Positions 1-10,126 of a DNA stretch of 64,000 nt are shown here, piece after piece. A program made the translations under genes and the position numbers. The stretch is from Achromobacter xylosoxidans (GTDB taxonomy: Bacteria > Pseudomonadota > Gammaproteobacteria > Burkholderiales > Burkholderiaceae_B). The notes beneath the pieces are model-generated. The model had not been told where the DNA came from. It saw only the letters and a program-made list of their open reading frames with translations, and ran no database searches. Positions within the stretch are counted from its first letter, which is position 1; every line of letters begins with the position of its first letter. The stretch covers positions 4,898,001-4,962,000 of the forward strand of contig NZ_LN831029.1 in NCBI RefSeq assembly GCF_001457475.1, written 5' to 3'.

Positions 1-1
1 A

Positions 2-2119
2 TTCCCCGGCGCCGATCGCCTCGGCCCGCCCGAAGGCAAGCCGATGACGGCGCGCGCCTATGCCGGCGAGCGCGCGCTGGGACGCGTCTACCTGACCTCC
101 GACGTGGTCAACACCCGCGGCTATTCCAGCAAGCCCATCGACGTGCTGGTGGGGCTGGCGGACAACGGCCGCATCGTCAGCGCCAGGCTGGTCGAGCACC
201 ACGAGCCCATCGTGCTGATCGGCATTCCGCAATCGAAGGTCGACCACTTCATCCAGAGCTACGTCGGCCTGAACTTCATCGACAGCCCGCCGCGCCACGG
301 CGCGCCGCCGCCGGTGGACATCATCAGCGGCGCCACCGTCACCCTCATGGTGATCGGCGACAGCATCACGCGCTCGGCCATCGCGGTGGCGCGCGCCTAC
401 GGCGTGGACGGCGCCGCGGCGGCCGGCGCGCAGGCGGCCACGCCAGCGGTCGCGGCGCCGGCGCGCCTGATCGACGAGTCGCGCGACGCGGTCGAGCCAT
501 GGCAGGCGCTGCGCGATGCCGGCGCGGTGCGCAACCTGCGCCTGTCGCCCGAGGACGTGAACCGCGTATTCCGCGAGTCCGGCCGCCAGGATGCCGCCGA
601 ACGCGGACAGGAAGCCGCCGACGACGCGCTGTTCATCGACCTGTATGTCGCCTTGGCCAGCGTGCCGTCCATCGGCCGCAGCCTGCTGGGCGACGCGGAA
701 TGGCAACGCCTGAAGGAACGCCTCAAGCCGGGCCAGCAGGCCATCCTGGTGGCGGGCAACGGCGCCTATTCGTTCAAGGGCTCGGGCTATGTGCGCGGCG
801 GCATCTTCGACCGCATCGAGATCATCCAGGACGAAGGCAGCTTCCGTTTCCGCGACCGCAATCACCAGCGCCTGGCCGACGTCGTCGCGCAAGGCGCGCC
901 GGCCCTGCGCGAAGTGGCGCTATTCGTGGTGCCCGAGGACGCGGCGTTCGATCCGGTCAAGCCGTGGCGGCTGCAATTGATGGTGCAGCGCGTGCTGAGC
1001 GTGTCGGACAAGGCCTTCGTCACCTTCGACCTGCCCTACGAACTGCCGGCCCGCTATACCCGCGCCACCACGACGGCCAGCCCCACGGCCAGCCCATTGG
1101 CAAGCCCGGACGCGCCGGCCGCCGTCGCGCCGCGGGATGAGGCGCCGCCCGCGCTGTGGCGGCAGATCTGGCGCGGCAAGGCCGTGCAGGTGGCGATCCT
1201 GACGGCGGCGTTGCTGGTGCTGGTGGGCATCTTCTTCTTCCAGGACCAGCTGACCAGCCGGCCGCTGCTGCACGACCGGCTGCGCCTGGCGTTCCTGGCC
1301 TTCGCGCTGTTCTGGATCGGCTGGTACGGGCAGGCCCAGCTGTCCATCGTCAACGTGCTGACGTTCTTCTCGGCCCTGCGCACCGACTTCCGCTGGGACT
1401 ACTTCCTGATGGACCCGCTGGTGTTCATCCTGTGGTGCGCCACCGCCATCTCCATGGTGTTCTGGAATCGCGGCGCGTTCTGCGGCTGGCTCTGTCCGTT
1501 CGGCGCGCTGCAGGAACTGGCCAACCGCTTCGCCAGGCGGCTGGGACTGCGCCAGGTCACGGTGCGCCACGGCGTCAACCAGCGCCTGTCGACGCTGAAG
1601 TACGTGATCTTCCTGGTGCTGTTCGGCTTCTCGCTGTACGACCTGGCGCTGGCCGAGCGGCTGGCCGAGGTCGAGCCGTTCAAGACCGCCATCATCCTGC
1701 GCTTCCTGCGCGACTGGCCGTTCGTGGTGTTCGCGGTGGCGCTGGTGGCCGCGGGCCTGTTCATCGAGCGCTTCTTCTGCCGCTATCTCTGTCCGCTCGG
1801 CGCCGCCCTGGCGATCCCGGCGCGGCTGCGCATCTTCAACTGGCTGCGCCGCTACCGCGACTGCGGCAACCCCTGCCAGCGCTGCAACCACGAATGCCCG
1901 GTGCAGGCGATCGAGCCAACCGGCGAGATCAACCCCAACGAGTGCATCCAGTGCCTGCACTGCCAGATGCTCTACCACCACAAGCAGAAATGCCCGCACC
2001 TGATCCAGAAATACGGCAAGCGCGAGCGGCGCCGCGCCGCCGACAGCGAGCCGGCGGTGCAGGAAGTGGTGCTGCACCGCGCGCCCAGGCCGAACGCGCC
2101 CGCCCCTTCCGAACCCTGA
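2..2119 (+). CDS. nosR: NosR, nitrous oxide reduction regulator/electron donor protein (5' end outside window)
   Basis: Membrane flavo-iron-sulfur protein needed for nosZ expression and for electron delivery to N2O reductase. The reading frame is open from base 2, before the first ATG at 44, and the residues before that ATG already fit the family, so the true start lies upstream. About 705 residues are visible. The N-terminal half is the periplasmic FMN-binding domain; membrane segments follow from about residue 400. Two cysteine clusters lie at membrane edges ([20 protein letters not shown]), then two [4Fe-4S] ferredoxin motifs near the C-terminus ([13 protein letters not shown] and CIQCLHC...KCP). 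nosZ follows 46 bp downstream, the canonical order. The family identification is secure. Confidence 0.95.
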   Translation, partial: FPGADRLGPPEGKPMTARAYAGERALGRVYLTSDVVNTRGYSSKPIDVLVGLADNGRIVSARLVEHHEPIVLIGIPQSKVDHFIQSYVGLNFIDSPPRHGAPPPVDIISGATVTLMVIGDSITRSAIAVARAYGVDGAAAAGAQAATPAVAAPARLIDESRDAVEPWQALRDAGAVRNLRLSPEDVNRVFRESGRQDAAERGQEAADDALFIDLYVALASVPSIGRSLLGDAEWQRLKERLKPGQQAILVAGNGAYSFKGSGYVRGGIFDRIEIIQDEGSFRFRDRNHQRLADVVAQGAPALREVALFVVPEDAAFDPVKPWRLQLMVQRVLSVSDKAFVTFDLPYELPARYTRATTTASPTASPLASPDAPAAVAPRDEAPPALWRQIWRGKAVQVAILTAALLVLVGIFFFQDQLTSRPLLHDRLRLAFLAFALFWIGWYGQAQLSIVNVLTFFSALRTDFRWDYFLMDPLVFILWCATAISMVFWNRGAFCGWLCPFGALQELANRFARRLGLRQVTVRHGVNQRLSTLKYVIFLVLFGFSLYDLALAERLAEVEPFKTAIILRFLRDWPFVVFAVALVAAGLFIERFFCRYLCPLGAALAIPARLRIFNWLRRYRDCGNPCQRCNHECPVQAIEPTGEINPNECIQCLHCQMLYHHKQKCPHLIQKYGKRERRRAADSEPAVQEVVLHRAPRPNAPAPSEP

Positions 2120-2165
2120 TTTCCGTACCGCGGCGCCAGACGCCGTTCCTATCGAGGAGTTAACC

Positions 2166-4082
2166 ATGTCCGACAAGAACCCCGACAAAACCGGCCTGAG
2201 CCGCCGCAGCTTCCTGGGAACCGCCGCCATCACCGGCGCGGCCGGCCTGGTGGGCGGCGCGCAGCTGTCCACCGCCCACGGCAAGGACGCCAAGGCCGGC
2301 GCCGCCGGCCAGAGCGGCCACGTGGCGCCGGGCGAGCTGGACGAATACTATGCCTTCAACTCCAGCGGCCAGTCGGGCGAAGTGCGCGTGCTGGGCCTGC
2401 CGTCCATGCGCGAGCTGGTGCGCATCCCGGTCTTCAACCACTGCAGCGCCACCGGCTGGGGCCGCACCAACGAAAGCCGCAAGATCCTCACCGAAGGCCT
2501 GACGCCCGAGACCCGCGAATACCTCAAGGACAAGGGCGGCGTATTCCTGAACGGCGACGCCCACCACCCGCACCTGTCGTTCACCGACCGCACCTACGAC
2601 GGCCGCTATCTCTTCATCAACGACAAGGCCAACAACCGCGTCGCCCGCATCCGCCTGGACGTGATGAAGACCGACAAGATCACCGAGCTGCCCAACGTGT
2701 CGGGCGTGCACGGCCTGCGGCCGCAGCGCTATCCACGCACCGGCTACGTGTTCGCCAACGGCGAGCACATCATCCCGCTGCCCAACGACGGCAAGGTGAC
2801 CGACGATCCCAAGAAGAACTTCTTCGCGATCTACACCGCGCTGGACGGCGACACCATGAAGGTCGCCTGGCAGGTGCTGGTGGACGGCAACCTGGACAAT
2901 GGCGACGCCGACTACCAGGGCAAGTATTCCTTCTCGACCTGCTACAACTCCGAGAAGGGCGTGACGGTGGAGGAAGCCTCCGCCAACGAGCAGGACTGGG
3001 TGGTGGTGTTCAACATCAAGCGCATCGAGGAAGCCGTCAAGAAAGGCGACTTCAAGATGATGGGCGGCGTGCCGGTGATCGACGGCCGCCACGGCTCCAA
3101 GTACACCCGCTACATCCCGGTGCCGAACTCGCCGCACGGCTGCAACGCCGCGCCCGACGGCATCCACCTGGTGCTCAACGGCAAGCTGTCGCCCACCGTG
3201 ACCGTGCTGGACGTGCGCACGCTGGACGATCTGTTCGACGACAAGATCAAGCCGCGCGATTGCGTGGTGGCCGAACCGCAGCTGGGCCTGGGCCCCCTGC
3301 ACACCGCGTTCGACGGCCGCGGCAACGCCTACACCACGCTGTTCATCGACAGCCAGATGGTCAAGTGGAACATCGACCTGGCCAAGCGCGCCTACAAGGG
3401 CGAGAAGGTCGACCCGATCATCCAGAAGCTGGACGTGCACTACCAGCCCGGCCACAACCATTCGACCATGGGCGAGACGCGCGAGGCCGACGGAAAGTGG
3501 CTGGTGTCGCTGAACAAGTTCTCGAAGGACCGCTTCCTGAACGTCGGCCCGCTCAAGCCCGAGAACGACCAGCTCATCGACATTTCCGGCGACACGATGA
3601 AGCTGGTGCACGACGGCCCCAGCTTCGCCGAGCCGCACGACATGTGCCTGGTGCACCGCTCCAAGGTCCACCCCGTCAGCGTCTGGAAGCGCGACGACCC
3701 CATGTGGGAAGACGCGCGCCAGATGGCCAAAAAGGACGGCGTGACGCTGGAGGACGCGGCCAAGGTGGTGCGCGACGGCAACAAGGTGCGCGTGTACATG
3801 ATGGCGGTGGCGCCGATGTTCAGCCTCAAACGGATCGAGGTCAACCAGGGCGACGAAGTCACCGTGGTGGTCACGAACATGGAAGTGATCGAGGACCTGA
3901 CCCACGGCTTCACGCTCGAAGGCCATGGCATCGCCATGGAGATCGCGCCGCAGGCCACCGCGTCGGTCACCTTCACGGCGGACCGCCCCGGCGTGCATTG
4001 GTACTACTGCCAATGGTTCTGCCACGCGCTGCACATGGAAATGTCCGGCCAGCTGGTGGTGCTGCCGAAGAAGACCGCGTAG
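2166..4082 (+). CDS. nosZ: NosZ, nitrous oxide reductase (clade I, Tat-exported)
   Basis: Periplasmic multicopper enzyme that reduces N2O to N2, the last step of denitrification. The 638-residue protein begins with a twin-arginine signal (SRRSFLG, residues 12-18), typical of clade I NosZ. Histidine-rich loops expected of the CuZ centre are visible (DAHHPH, GVHGL, GHNHST, FAEPHD), and the C-terminal cupredoxin domain carries the CuA motif [12 protein letters not shown], with cysteines at about 615 and 619. An AGGAG-like ribosome site precedes the ATG. A small CGGCG/CGCCG hairpin lies between nosR and nosZ. Length and motifs match the family and nothing looks damaged. Confidence 0.98.
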   Translation: MSDKNPDKTGLSRRSFLGTAAITGAAGLVGGAQLSTAHGKDAKAGAAGQSGHVAPGELDEYYAFNSSGQSGEVRVLGLPSMRELVRIPVFNHCSATGWGRTNESRKILTEGLTPETREYLKDKGGVFLNGDAHHPHLSFTDRTYDGRYLFINDKANNRVARIRLDVMKTDKITELPNVSGVHGLRPQRYPRTGYVFANGEHIIPLPNDGKVTDDPKKNFFAIYTALDGDTMKVAWQVLVDGNLDNGDADYQGKYSFSTCYNSEKGVTVEEASANEQDWVVVFNIKRIEEAVKKGDFKMMGGVPVIDGRHGSKYTRYIPVPNSPHGCNAAPDGIHLVLNGKLSPTVTVLDVRTLDDLFDDKIKPRDCVVAEPQLGLGPLHTAFDGRGNAYTTLFIDSQMVKWNIDLAKRAYKGEKVDPIIQKLDVHYQPGHNHSTMGETREADGKWLVSLNKFSKDRFLNVGPLKPENDQLIDISGDTMKLVHDGPSFAEPHDMCLVHRSKVHPVSVWKRDDPMWEDARQMAKKDGVTLEDAAKVVRDGNKVRVYMMAVAPMFSLKRIEVNQGDEVTVVVTNMEVIEDLTHGFTLEGHGIAMEIAPQATASVTFTADRPGVHWYYCQWFCHALHMEMSGQLVVLPKKTA

Positions 4083-4087
4083 CGCCC

Positions 4088-5401
4088 ATGACCTTCCTCG
4101 CTAACCTGACCCGGGGCGGCAGGAGGACCGCCGCCGCGCTGGCCACGCTGGCCGCGCTGGGAGGCGCGCCCGCCTGGGCGCCGCCCGCCGCCGCGGCCAA
4201 CGTGTCCGTCGCCGCCGGCGCGGACCTGGCGGCGGCGGTGGCCGCCGCCCAGCCCGGCGACGTGCTGGCGCTGGCGCCCGGCAGCTACACCGGCGGCATC
4301 GTCATCGACAAGCCCCTGACCCTGGAAGGCCCGCCCGACCGCGCCGCCGTCATCGCCGGCACGCGCCAGGGGCGCACGCTGTGGATCAAGGCCGAGGACG
4401 TGACGCTGCGCAACCTGACCATCACCCGCTCCGGACTGAGCCTGTCGGACATGGACGCCGGCGTGTTCCTGGACCGCGGCGCGCACCGCGCCCGCATCGA
4501 GCACAACGACATCCTCGACAACCTGGTGGGCGTGCACGTGTGGGGGCCGCATGACGCGCTGGTACGGGCCAACCGCATCGTCGGCAACCGCGAACTGCGC
4601 GTGGCCGAGCGCGGCAACGGCCTCACCCTGTGGAATACGCCGGGAACCCGGATCCTGGACAACGACATCTCCGCGGGCCGCGACGGCATCTTCGTCAACA
4701 CCAGCAGGCGGAACACCTTCAGCGGCAACCACTTCCACGACCTGCGCTACGCGGTCCACTACATGTACACCAATGACAGCGAGATCAGCGGCAATGTCTC
4801 GACCGGCAACGACATCGCCTACGCCATCATGTATTCGCACCGGCTGGTGGTGCAGGGCAACGTCGCGCGCGACAGCCGCGAACAGGGCCTGATGCTGAAC
4901 TACGCCAACCAGTCGCGCATCACCGGCAACACGGTCGATGGCGCCGGCAAGTGCGTGTTCATCTACAACGCCAACAACAATGCGTTCCTGGACAACCACT
5001 TCGCCAACTGCGATATCGGCGTGCACTACACCGCCGGATCCGATGGCAACCAGATTTCGGGCAACGCTTTCCTGCACAACAAGAACCAGGTGAAGTATGT
5101 CGGCACCCGCACGCTCGACTGGGCCGTGAACGGCCGCGGCAATTACTGGAGCGACAACACCGCCTTCGATCTGGACGGCGACGGCATCGCCGACACCGCC
5201 TACCGGCCCAACGATGTGGTCGACCAGCTGCTGTGGCGCGCGCCCGCGGCGCGCATCCTGCTGAACAGCCCGTCGATATCGATCGTGCGCTGGGCCCAAT
5301 CCCAATTTCCCGCCATCCTGCCCGGCGGCGTCATCGACAGCGCGCCGCTGATGCAGCCGCCGCCGCGGCCCGCCGCCGCTCGCGCCAAGGAGACCCCATG
5401 A
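4088..5401 (+). CDS. nosD: NosD, periplasmic copper-centre maturation protein
   Basis: 437 residues with an N-terminal export signal (hydrophobic stretch ending near AWAPPAAAAN), followed by a right-handed parallel beta-helix built from CASH/NosD repeats, seen as recurring I-x-x-N-x-I and G-N patterns from about residue 75 to 390. NosD works with the NosFY ABC transporter to assemble the CuZ sulfide-bridged cluster of NosZ. The ATG at 4088, six bases after the nosZ stop, was chosen because the signal peptide begins there. The stop overlaps the nosF start by four bases (ATGA), so the two are probably translationally coupled. Confidence 0.95.
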   Translation: MTFLANLTRGGRRTAAALATLAALGGAPAWAPPAAAANVSVAAGADLAAAVAAAQPGDVLALAPGSYTGGIVIDKPLTLEGPPDRAAVIAGTRQGRTLWIKAEDVTLRNLTITRSGLSLSDMDAGVFLDRGAHRARIEHNDILDNLVGVHVWGPHDALVRANRIVGNRELRVAERGNGLTLWNTPGTRILDNDISAGRDGIFVNTSRRNTFSGNHFHDLRYAVHYMYTNDSEISGNVSTGNDIAYAIMYSHRLVVQGNVARDSREQGLMLNYANQSRITGNTVDGAGKCVFIYNANNNAFLDNHFANCDIGVHYTAGSDGNQISGNAFLHNKNQVKYVGTRTLDWAVNGRGNYWSDNTAFDLDGDGIADTAYRPNDVVDQLLWRAPAARILLNSPSISIVRWAQSQFPAILPGGVIDSAPLMQPPPRPAAARAKETP

Positions 5402-6303
5402 AGACCGACCTGGTGACGCTGGCCGGCGTCAGCAAGCACTATGGCGCGCAGCGCGCCATCGACGGCCTCGACCTGCAATTGCGCGAAGGCGAATGCGTAG
5501 CGCTGGCCGGCCACAACGGCGCCGGCAAGAGCACGCTGATCAAGCTGGTGCTGGGGCTGATCCGGCCCACCCACGGGCGCGTCACGCTGTTCGGCGAGGA
5601 CGCCCACAGCCGCGCCGCCGCGCGCCTGCGCGACCGCATCGGCTACCTGCCGGAGACCGTCGCGCTGCATCCCTCGCTGACCGGCGTGGAAACGCTGGCC
5701 TTCTACGCCCGGCTCAAGCGCCGGTCGTTGTCCGGCAACCCGGCCCTGCTGGAGAAGGTGGGCATCGCCGGCGCCGCCCATCGTCGCGTGGGCGGGTATT
5801 CCAAGGGCATGCGGCAGCGCCTGGCGCTGGCGCAGGCGCTGCTGGGCGAGCCGCGCGTGCTGCTGTTCGACGAACCGACCACCGGGCTGGACCCGGCCTC
5901 GCGCCTGATGTTCTACGAGATCGTGCATGAACTGCGCGCGGCCGGCGCCACCATTCTGCTCAGCACCCATGCCCTGTCGGAACTGGCGGGGCACGCCGAC
6001 CGCATCGTGGTCATGAAGGCCGGCAGGAAGATCGCCGACGGCGCCATGTCGGCGCTGCGCCGCGACACCGGGCTGCCCATCCGCATCCGGCTGACGCTGG
6101 CCGAGCCGCAATCCGGCACGCTGCTGACGCGGCCCTGGCGCCGCCTCGACGCCTGCCGCTATGAACTGGCCTGCCAGGAACGCGACAAGGTCGAGGCCAT
6201 CCGCGGCATCGGCGCCATCGCCGCGCCCATCGCCGACCTCGACATCCAGGCGCCAAGCCTGGACGACATCTACGCCCACCTGCTTGAACGGGAAGACATA
6301 TGA
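5398..6303 (+). CDS. nosF: NosF, ABC transporter ATP-binding protein for CuZ assembly
   Basis: 301-residue ATPase. Visible motifs: Walker A GHNGAGKST (residues 38-46), signature-like YSKGMRQRLALAQ, Walker B LLFDEPTTGLDP and an H-loop histidine in LLSTHALSE. It energises the NosY membrane subunit, which with NosD is thought to supply sulfur for the CuZ centre. The start overlaps the nosD stop and the stop overlaps the nosY start (ATGA at 6300), so D-F-Y are coupled. The C-terminal 70 residues after the ATPase core are the family's usual extension. Confidence 0.95.
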   Translation: MKTDLVTLAGVSKHYGAQRAIDGLDLQLREGECVALAGHNGAGKSTLIKLVLGLIRPTHGRVTLFGEDAHSRAAARLRDRIGYLPETVALHPSLTGVETLAFYARLKRRSLSGNPALLEKVGIAGAAHRRVGGYSKGMRQRLALAQALLGEPRVLLFDEPTTGLDPASRLMFYEIVHELRAAGATILLSTHALSELAGHADRIVVMKAGRKIADGAMSALRRDTGLPIRIRLTLAEPQSGTLLTRPWRRLDACRYELACQERDKVEAIRGIGAIAAPIADLDIQAPSLDDIYAHLLEREDI

Positions 6304-7130
6304 ACGCCGTCTGCACCATCATCGGCAAGGAAATCCGCGACGGCCTGCGCAATCGCTGGGTGCTCGCCACCGCGCTGCTGCTGGGCGCGCTGGCGCTGGC
6401 GCTGGGCCTGCTGGGCAGTTCGCCGACCGGCACCGTCAAGGCCGACCCGCTGACCGTCACCGTGGTCAGCCTGTCGAGCCTGTCGATCTTCCTGGTGCCG
6501 CTCATCGCCATGCTGCTGGCCTACGACGCGGTGGTCGGCGAAGTCGACCGCGGCACCATGGCCCTGCTGCTGAGCTACCCCGTGTCGCGCTGGCAGGTGC
6601 TGGTGGGCAAGTTCATCGGCCACCTGGCGATCCTGGCGCTGGCCACCGGCGCCGGCTACGGCTCGGCCGGCCTGGCGCTGCAATGGGCCTACGGCGGCCT
6701 GGACGCCGCCGCCTGGCAGCCGTTCGCGCTGCTGATCGGGGCCAGCGTGCTGCTGGGCGCCAGCTTCCTGGCCATGGGCTACCTGATCAGCACGCTGGTG
6801 CGCGAGCGCGCCACCGCCGCCGGCATCGCCGTCGGCGTATGGCTGTTCTTCGTGGTGATCTACGACATGGCGCTGCTGGGCCTGCTGGCGGCCGACCAGG
6901 GCCGCTACGTCAGCCCCGGCCTGCTCAACGCGCTGCTGCTGCTCAATCCCTCCGACGTCTATCGCCTGTTGAACCTGACGGGCTTCGAGAATATTTCGCT
7001 GTACGCCGGCATGGCGGGCGTGAGCGACCAGGCCAGCCTGCCCGTGCCCGCGCTGCTGGCGGCGCTGCTGCTGTGGATCGCCCTGCCCTTCCTGCTGGCC
7101 GCCGCGTCTTTCAGGAACCGACCGCTATGA
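6300..7130 (+). CDS. nosY: NosY, ABC transporter permease for CuZ assembly
   Basis: 276-residue integral membrane protein with about six hydrophobic segments, starting MNAVCTIIGKEIRDGLRNRW as NosY proteins do. It is the ABC-2 type membrane partner of NosF. Its stop overlaps the nosL start by four bases (ATGA at 7127). Position between nosF and nosL, length and topology all fit. Confidence 0.94.
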   Translation: MNAVCTIIGKEIRDGLRNRWVLATALLLGALALALGLLGSSPTGTVKADPLTVTVVSLSSLSIFLVPLIAMLLAYDAVVGEVDRGTMALLLSYPVSRWQVLVGKFIGHLAILALATGAGYGSAGLALQWAYGGLDAAAWQPFALLIGASVLLGASFLAMGYLISTLVRERATAAGIAVGVWLFFVVIYDMALLGLLAADQGRYVSPGLLNALLLLNPSDVYRLLNLTGFENISLYAGMAGVSDQASLPVPALLAALLLWIALPFLLAAASFRNRPL

Positions 7131-7627
7131 GAGCCCTGCTGTTTTCCCTCGGCCTGGCCGCCCTGCTGGCCGTGACCGCCTGCGACGACGGCGCCGCGCC
7201 CGCCGCGCCGCCCCCGCCGCAAGCGGTCTCGTCGCAGTCGGTGGGCCATTACTGCGGCATGGCGCTGGCCGATCACACGGGTCCGAAAGGACAGATCTTC
7301 ATCAAGGGCCGGCCCGCGCCGGTCTGGTTCTCGTCGATCAAGCAAGTCTTCGCCTATACGCTGCTGCCCGAGGAACCCAAGGCGATCGCCGCGATCTATG
7401 TGAACGACATGGCCACCGCCGGCGCCGACGGCGTGCCGGATCCGGCCGCCTGGATCGACGCGCGCCAGGCGTTCTACGTCATCGAAGGCCGTTTCGTTGG
7501 CGGCATGGGCGCCGAGGACGCCATGCCGTTCTCGCTGCGCGACCGCGCCGAGGCCTTCGCGCAGGCGCACGGCGGCCGCGTCGTGGCCTATGCCGACGTC
7601 CCGGAAGCCTATGTCTTCGCCCAATAG
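7127..7627 (+). CDS. nosL: NosL, outer-membrane copper chaperone lipoprotein
   Basis: 166 residues with a lipoprotein signal (LAVTAC; cysteine 19 would be lipidated) and a proline-rich linker. The conserved GHYCGM motif supplies Cu(I)-binding cysteine and methionine. NosL delivers copper for NosZ maturation. It is the last of the overlapping D-F-Y-L block; apbE follows 36 bases later. Confidence 0.94.
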   Translation: MRALLFSLGLAALLAVTACDDGAAPAAPPPPQAVSSQSVGHYCGMALADHTGPKGQIFIKGRPAPVWFSSIKQVFAYTLLPEEPKAIAAIYVNDMATAGADGVPDPAAWIDARQAFYVIEGRFVGGMGAEDAMPFSLRDRAEAFAQAHGGRVVAYADVPEAYVFAQ

Positions 7628-7663
7628 CGCGGCCCTTGAACGCCCCCGCCGCCCCCATCCGCC

Positions 7664-8674
7664 ATGTCCATCGCCATGAATCCACGCCGCCGCCGTTTCA
7701 TCGGCATCGCCGCCGCCGCATCCGCGCTGGCGCTTGCCCCCCTGTCCTTGCGCCGCGCGTCCGCCGCGATCGCGCCCACCACCTGGCAAGGCGTCGCGCT
7801 GGGCGCCGATGCCGAACTGCGGCTCTACCATCCCGACCCGCGCGCCGCGCGGCAACTGATCGACCAGGCGCTGGCAGAACTGCATCGCCTGGAAGGCATA
7901 TTCAGCCTGTATCGCGACGACAGCGCGCTGGCGCGGCTGAACCGGCAGGGCTACCTGGCCGATCCGCCCGCCGACCTGCTGCGCCTGCTGGGCGACAGCC
8001 TGCGCTACAGCCGCCTGACCGATGGCGCCTTCGATCCCACCGTGCAGCCGCTGTGGCAGCTGTACGCCAGCCATTTCGCGCGCCCCGGGGCGCCCGCGCA
8101 GGGCCCGTCCGAGGCCGAGCTGGCGCGGGCCCTGGCACGCGTGTCGTACCGGGACGTGACGCTGGACAGCCGCCGCATCGAGCTGCGGCGGCCCGCAATG
8201 GGCATCACGCTCAACGGCATCGCCCAGGGCTACATCACCGATTGCATCACGCGCCTGCTCAAGCAGGGCGGGCTGGATCGCGCGCTGGTCGACATGGGCG
8301 AGATCCGCGGGCTGGACAGCCGCGCATCCCCCGGCGACTGGCGGGTCGGCCTGGCCGATCCGCGCGCGCCGCGGCGGATCCTGGCCTCGGTGCCCGTGCG
8401 CAACCAGGCGCTGGCCACATCGAGCGGCTACGGCACGGCCATCGACGCGGCGGGCCGCTGCACCCACTTGTTCGATCCCCGCACCGGCAGCGCGCGGCCG
8501 CGCTACCAGAGCGTGTCGATCATGGCGCCCAACGCCGCCATGGCCGATGCCCTGTCGACCGCGTTCTCGCACATGCCGCTGCGGGTCACGGCGCCGATCG
8601 TGCGCGAGCTGGGGCTGCGCGCGTGGTTCGTGCCGCTCGACGGGGGATTGGTGTCGCAGGGCGGCCAGGGGTAA
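7664..8674 (+). CDS. apbE: FAD:protein FMN transferase (ApbE/NosX)
   Basis: 336 residues with a twin-arginine type signal (RRRRFIG) followed by an ApbE fold. The VDMGEIRG segment and HLFDPRTG near the C-terminus are ApbE hallmarks. The enzyme attaches FMN covalently to periplasmic flavoproteins; next to nosR the expected target is the FMN-binding domain of NosR, so this is the nosX function. An alternative ATG at 7676 would shorten the protein by four residues; neither start has a clear Shine-Dalgarno sequence. It ends the nos cluster; the next gene is on the other strand. Confidence 0.92.
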   Translation: MSIAMNPRRRRFIGIAAAASALALAPLSLRRASAAIAPTTWQGVALGADAELRLYHPDPRAARQLIDQALAELHRLEGIFSLYRDDSALARLNRQGYLADPPADLLRLLGDSLRYSRLTDGAFDPTVQPLWQLYASHFARPGAPAQGPSEAELARALARVSYRDVTLDSRRIELRRPAMGITLNGIAQGYITDCITRLLKQGGLDRALVDMGEIRGLDSRASPGDWRVGLADPRAPRRILASVPVRNQALATSSGYGTAIDAAGRCTHLFDPRTGSARPRYQSVSIMAPNAAMADALSTAFSHMPLRVTAPIVRELGLRAWFVPLDGGLVSQGGQG

Positions 8675-8722
8675 CGCAATGCGCACCGACCGCCTGCCGG
8701 ACGGGGAACGCTGAACCGGCGG

Positions 8723-9889
8723 CTACGATTTTCCCTTGCGGGCGGTGCTCGATTGGCGCGCCTCGAACTGCCTGCGCGTGGCCTCCAGTTCCCGCTGCAG
8801 CAACGCCGCGTCCGGCAGGACGGTGCGGTAGTTGGCTGCCATCACCTGGGTTGGCAGTCCGTCCAACGCATACTGCGCCAGCGCACGGCCTTTGTCCGCG
8901 CACAGGATCAGCCCCACCGGTGGATTCTCGTCGGCAAGCGCCCAGTGCGCTTTCGCATAGTTGCAGTACATGTGCATCTGACCCACATCCGCGTGGGTCA
9001 AGCTGCCGAGTTTCAGATCGATGATGACCAGGCAGCGCAGCCTGCGATGAAACAGCAGCAGATCCACGCGATACCACGTCTGGTCGATGCGCAATCGACG
9101 CTGCCGCCCCACGAAGGTGAAGCCTTCCCCGAGCTCCAGCAGGAAGCCTTCCAGACGCTGCGTCAGGGCGGCTTCCAGATCGGATTCCGAGTATTCGTCC
9201 TTGAGATCGAGAAACTCCAGCACATACGGATCCTTGATCGCATCGTCCGCGGTGACGCTATCCCCAGGCATCGGCAGCGCTGCCTTCGCCAGCACTGCGG
9301 CCTTGTTCCTGGACAAAGCAGTGCGCTCGTAGAACTGGCTTTCGATCTGCCGGCCGAGCTGGCGCACGCTCCAGCCGCCACGCAGCGCATGCGCCTCGTA
9401 GAACCGGCGAGCCTGGCTGTCCTTGACCGACAGCAATCGCACATACGCCGACCAAGGCAGCGTGAATGCCTGGGACAGATCGGATAGATCGAATTTCCGA
9501 GACGCTGTCTCGGAAGTCGCGGCCATTCCCGTTTCGTCGAATTTCCGAGACACTGTCTCGGAAATTGCAGATGGAGGATAGGCAAGGAAGAACCCCCGCA
9601 TGTTCTCCAGGTTGTCGGCGCTGAAGCCGCGCCCGAACCGCGCGGTCAGGTCAATGGACAACCGTTGGATCAACTGTTCCCCGTAGCCGGCCCGTCGCCT
9701 GCCTTTCTGCTCGGCGTCGACGATCCGTTGGCCGATCGCCCAGTAACTGGCCGTCATCAATGCATTGACCCGCCGCGCCGCGCTCCGGCGGGCGCTATCG
9801 AGCAGCTCGACGATATCGCCGTGAATACCGGCATAGCCGGCCGGCAACACGCCAGCCCGGCTCGGCCGCATCGACGTCTTTCCTGTCAT
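8723..9889 (-). CDS. YhcG-type (DUF1016) PD-(D/E)XK nuclease domain protein
   Basis: 388 residues. The N-terminal half is a DUF1016-type helical domain (YWAIGQRIVDAEQKG ... GRGFSADNLENMRGF); the C-terminal half has the nuclease core, with aspartate in RVDLLLFHR and IDLK twelve residues later, fitting D-x(n)-DLK. The start at 9889 was chosen for the GGAGAT about eight bases upstream; longer frames exist but lack a ribosome site. Residues near 115-140 contain a 16-residue tandem repeat (SETVSRKFD, SETASRKFD) encoded by two palindromes listed separately. The biological role of the family is unclear; some members sit in restriction or toxin-like loci. It stands alone between the nos cluster and suhB, so it may be an accessory insertion. 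Confidence 0.85.
   Translation of the reverse strand: MTGKTSMRPSRAGVLPAGYAGIHGDIVELLDSARRSAARRVNALMTASYWAIGQRIVDAEQKGRRRAGYGEQLIQRLSIDLTARFGRGFSADNLENMRGFFLAYPPSAISETVSRKFDETGMAATSETASRKFDLSDLSQAFTLPWSAYVRLLSVKDSQARRFYEAHALRGGWSVRQLGRQIESQFYERTALSRNKAAVLAKAALPMPGDSVTADDAIKDPYVLEFLDLKDEYSESDLEAALTQRLEGFLLELGEGFTFVGRQRRLRIDQTWYRVDLLLFHRRLRCLVIIDLKLGSLTHADVGQMHMYCNYAKAHWALADENPPVGLILCADKGRALAQYALDGLPTQVMAANYRTVLPDAALLQRELEATRRQFEARQSSTARKGKS
9495..9515. repeat. Palindrome copy 1 inside the nuclease gene
   Basis: Arms TTCCGAGAC and GTCTCGGAA around GCT. First of two near-identical palindromes 48 bp apart, both in frame within the coding sequence and encoding SETVSRKF/SETASRKF. Confidence 0.85.
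9540..9566. repeat. Palindrome copy 2 inside the nuclease gene
   Basis: Perfect 12-base arms, AATTTCCGAGAC and its complement, around ACT. Together with the copy at 9495 it makes a 48-bp (16-codon) direct repeat. It is AT-richer than the surrounding coding sequence. Confidence 0.88.
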
Positions 9890-10078
9890 GCGATCATCTC
9901 CGTGTGAGGAAGACGCAGGCGCCTTCGTCACCGGTAGACCCTTCGTTCGGCGCCAGACACACCACATCACTCGCGGCATGACCATAGCGCATGAACCGGG
10001 CCATGGTCGCGCGCACCGTGACCAATCAGTCCACCCGGGACGCTGACGCAAAACATGACCGAACTGCATCACCCCAAA

Positions 10079-10107
10079 CAAAAAACCCGCCGTGGTGGCG
10101 GGTTTTG
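10079..10107 (-). terminator. Rho-independent terminator of suhB
   Basis: On the minus strand AACCCGCC-ACCAC-GGCGGGTT is followed by a run of T, 20-50 bases after the suhB stop. The A-rich and T-rich flanks could also let it act on the other strand. Confidence 0.85.
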
Positions 10108-10126
10108 GGGAGGCAACGAAGCGCGC

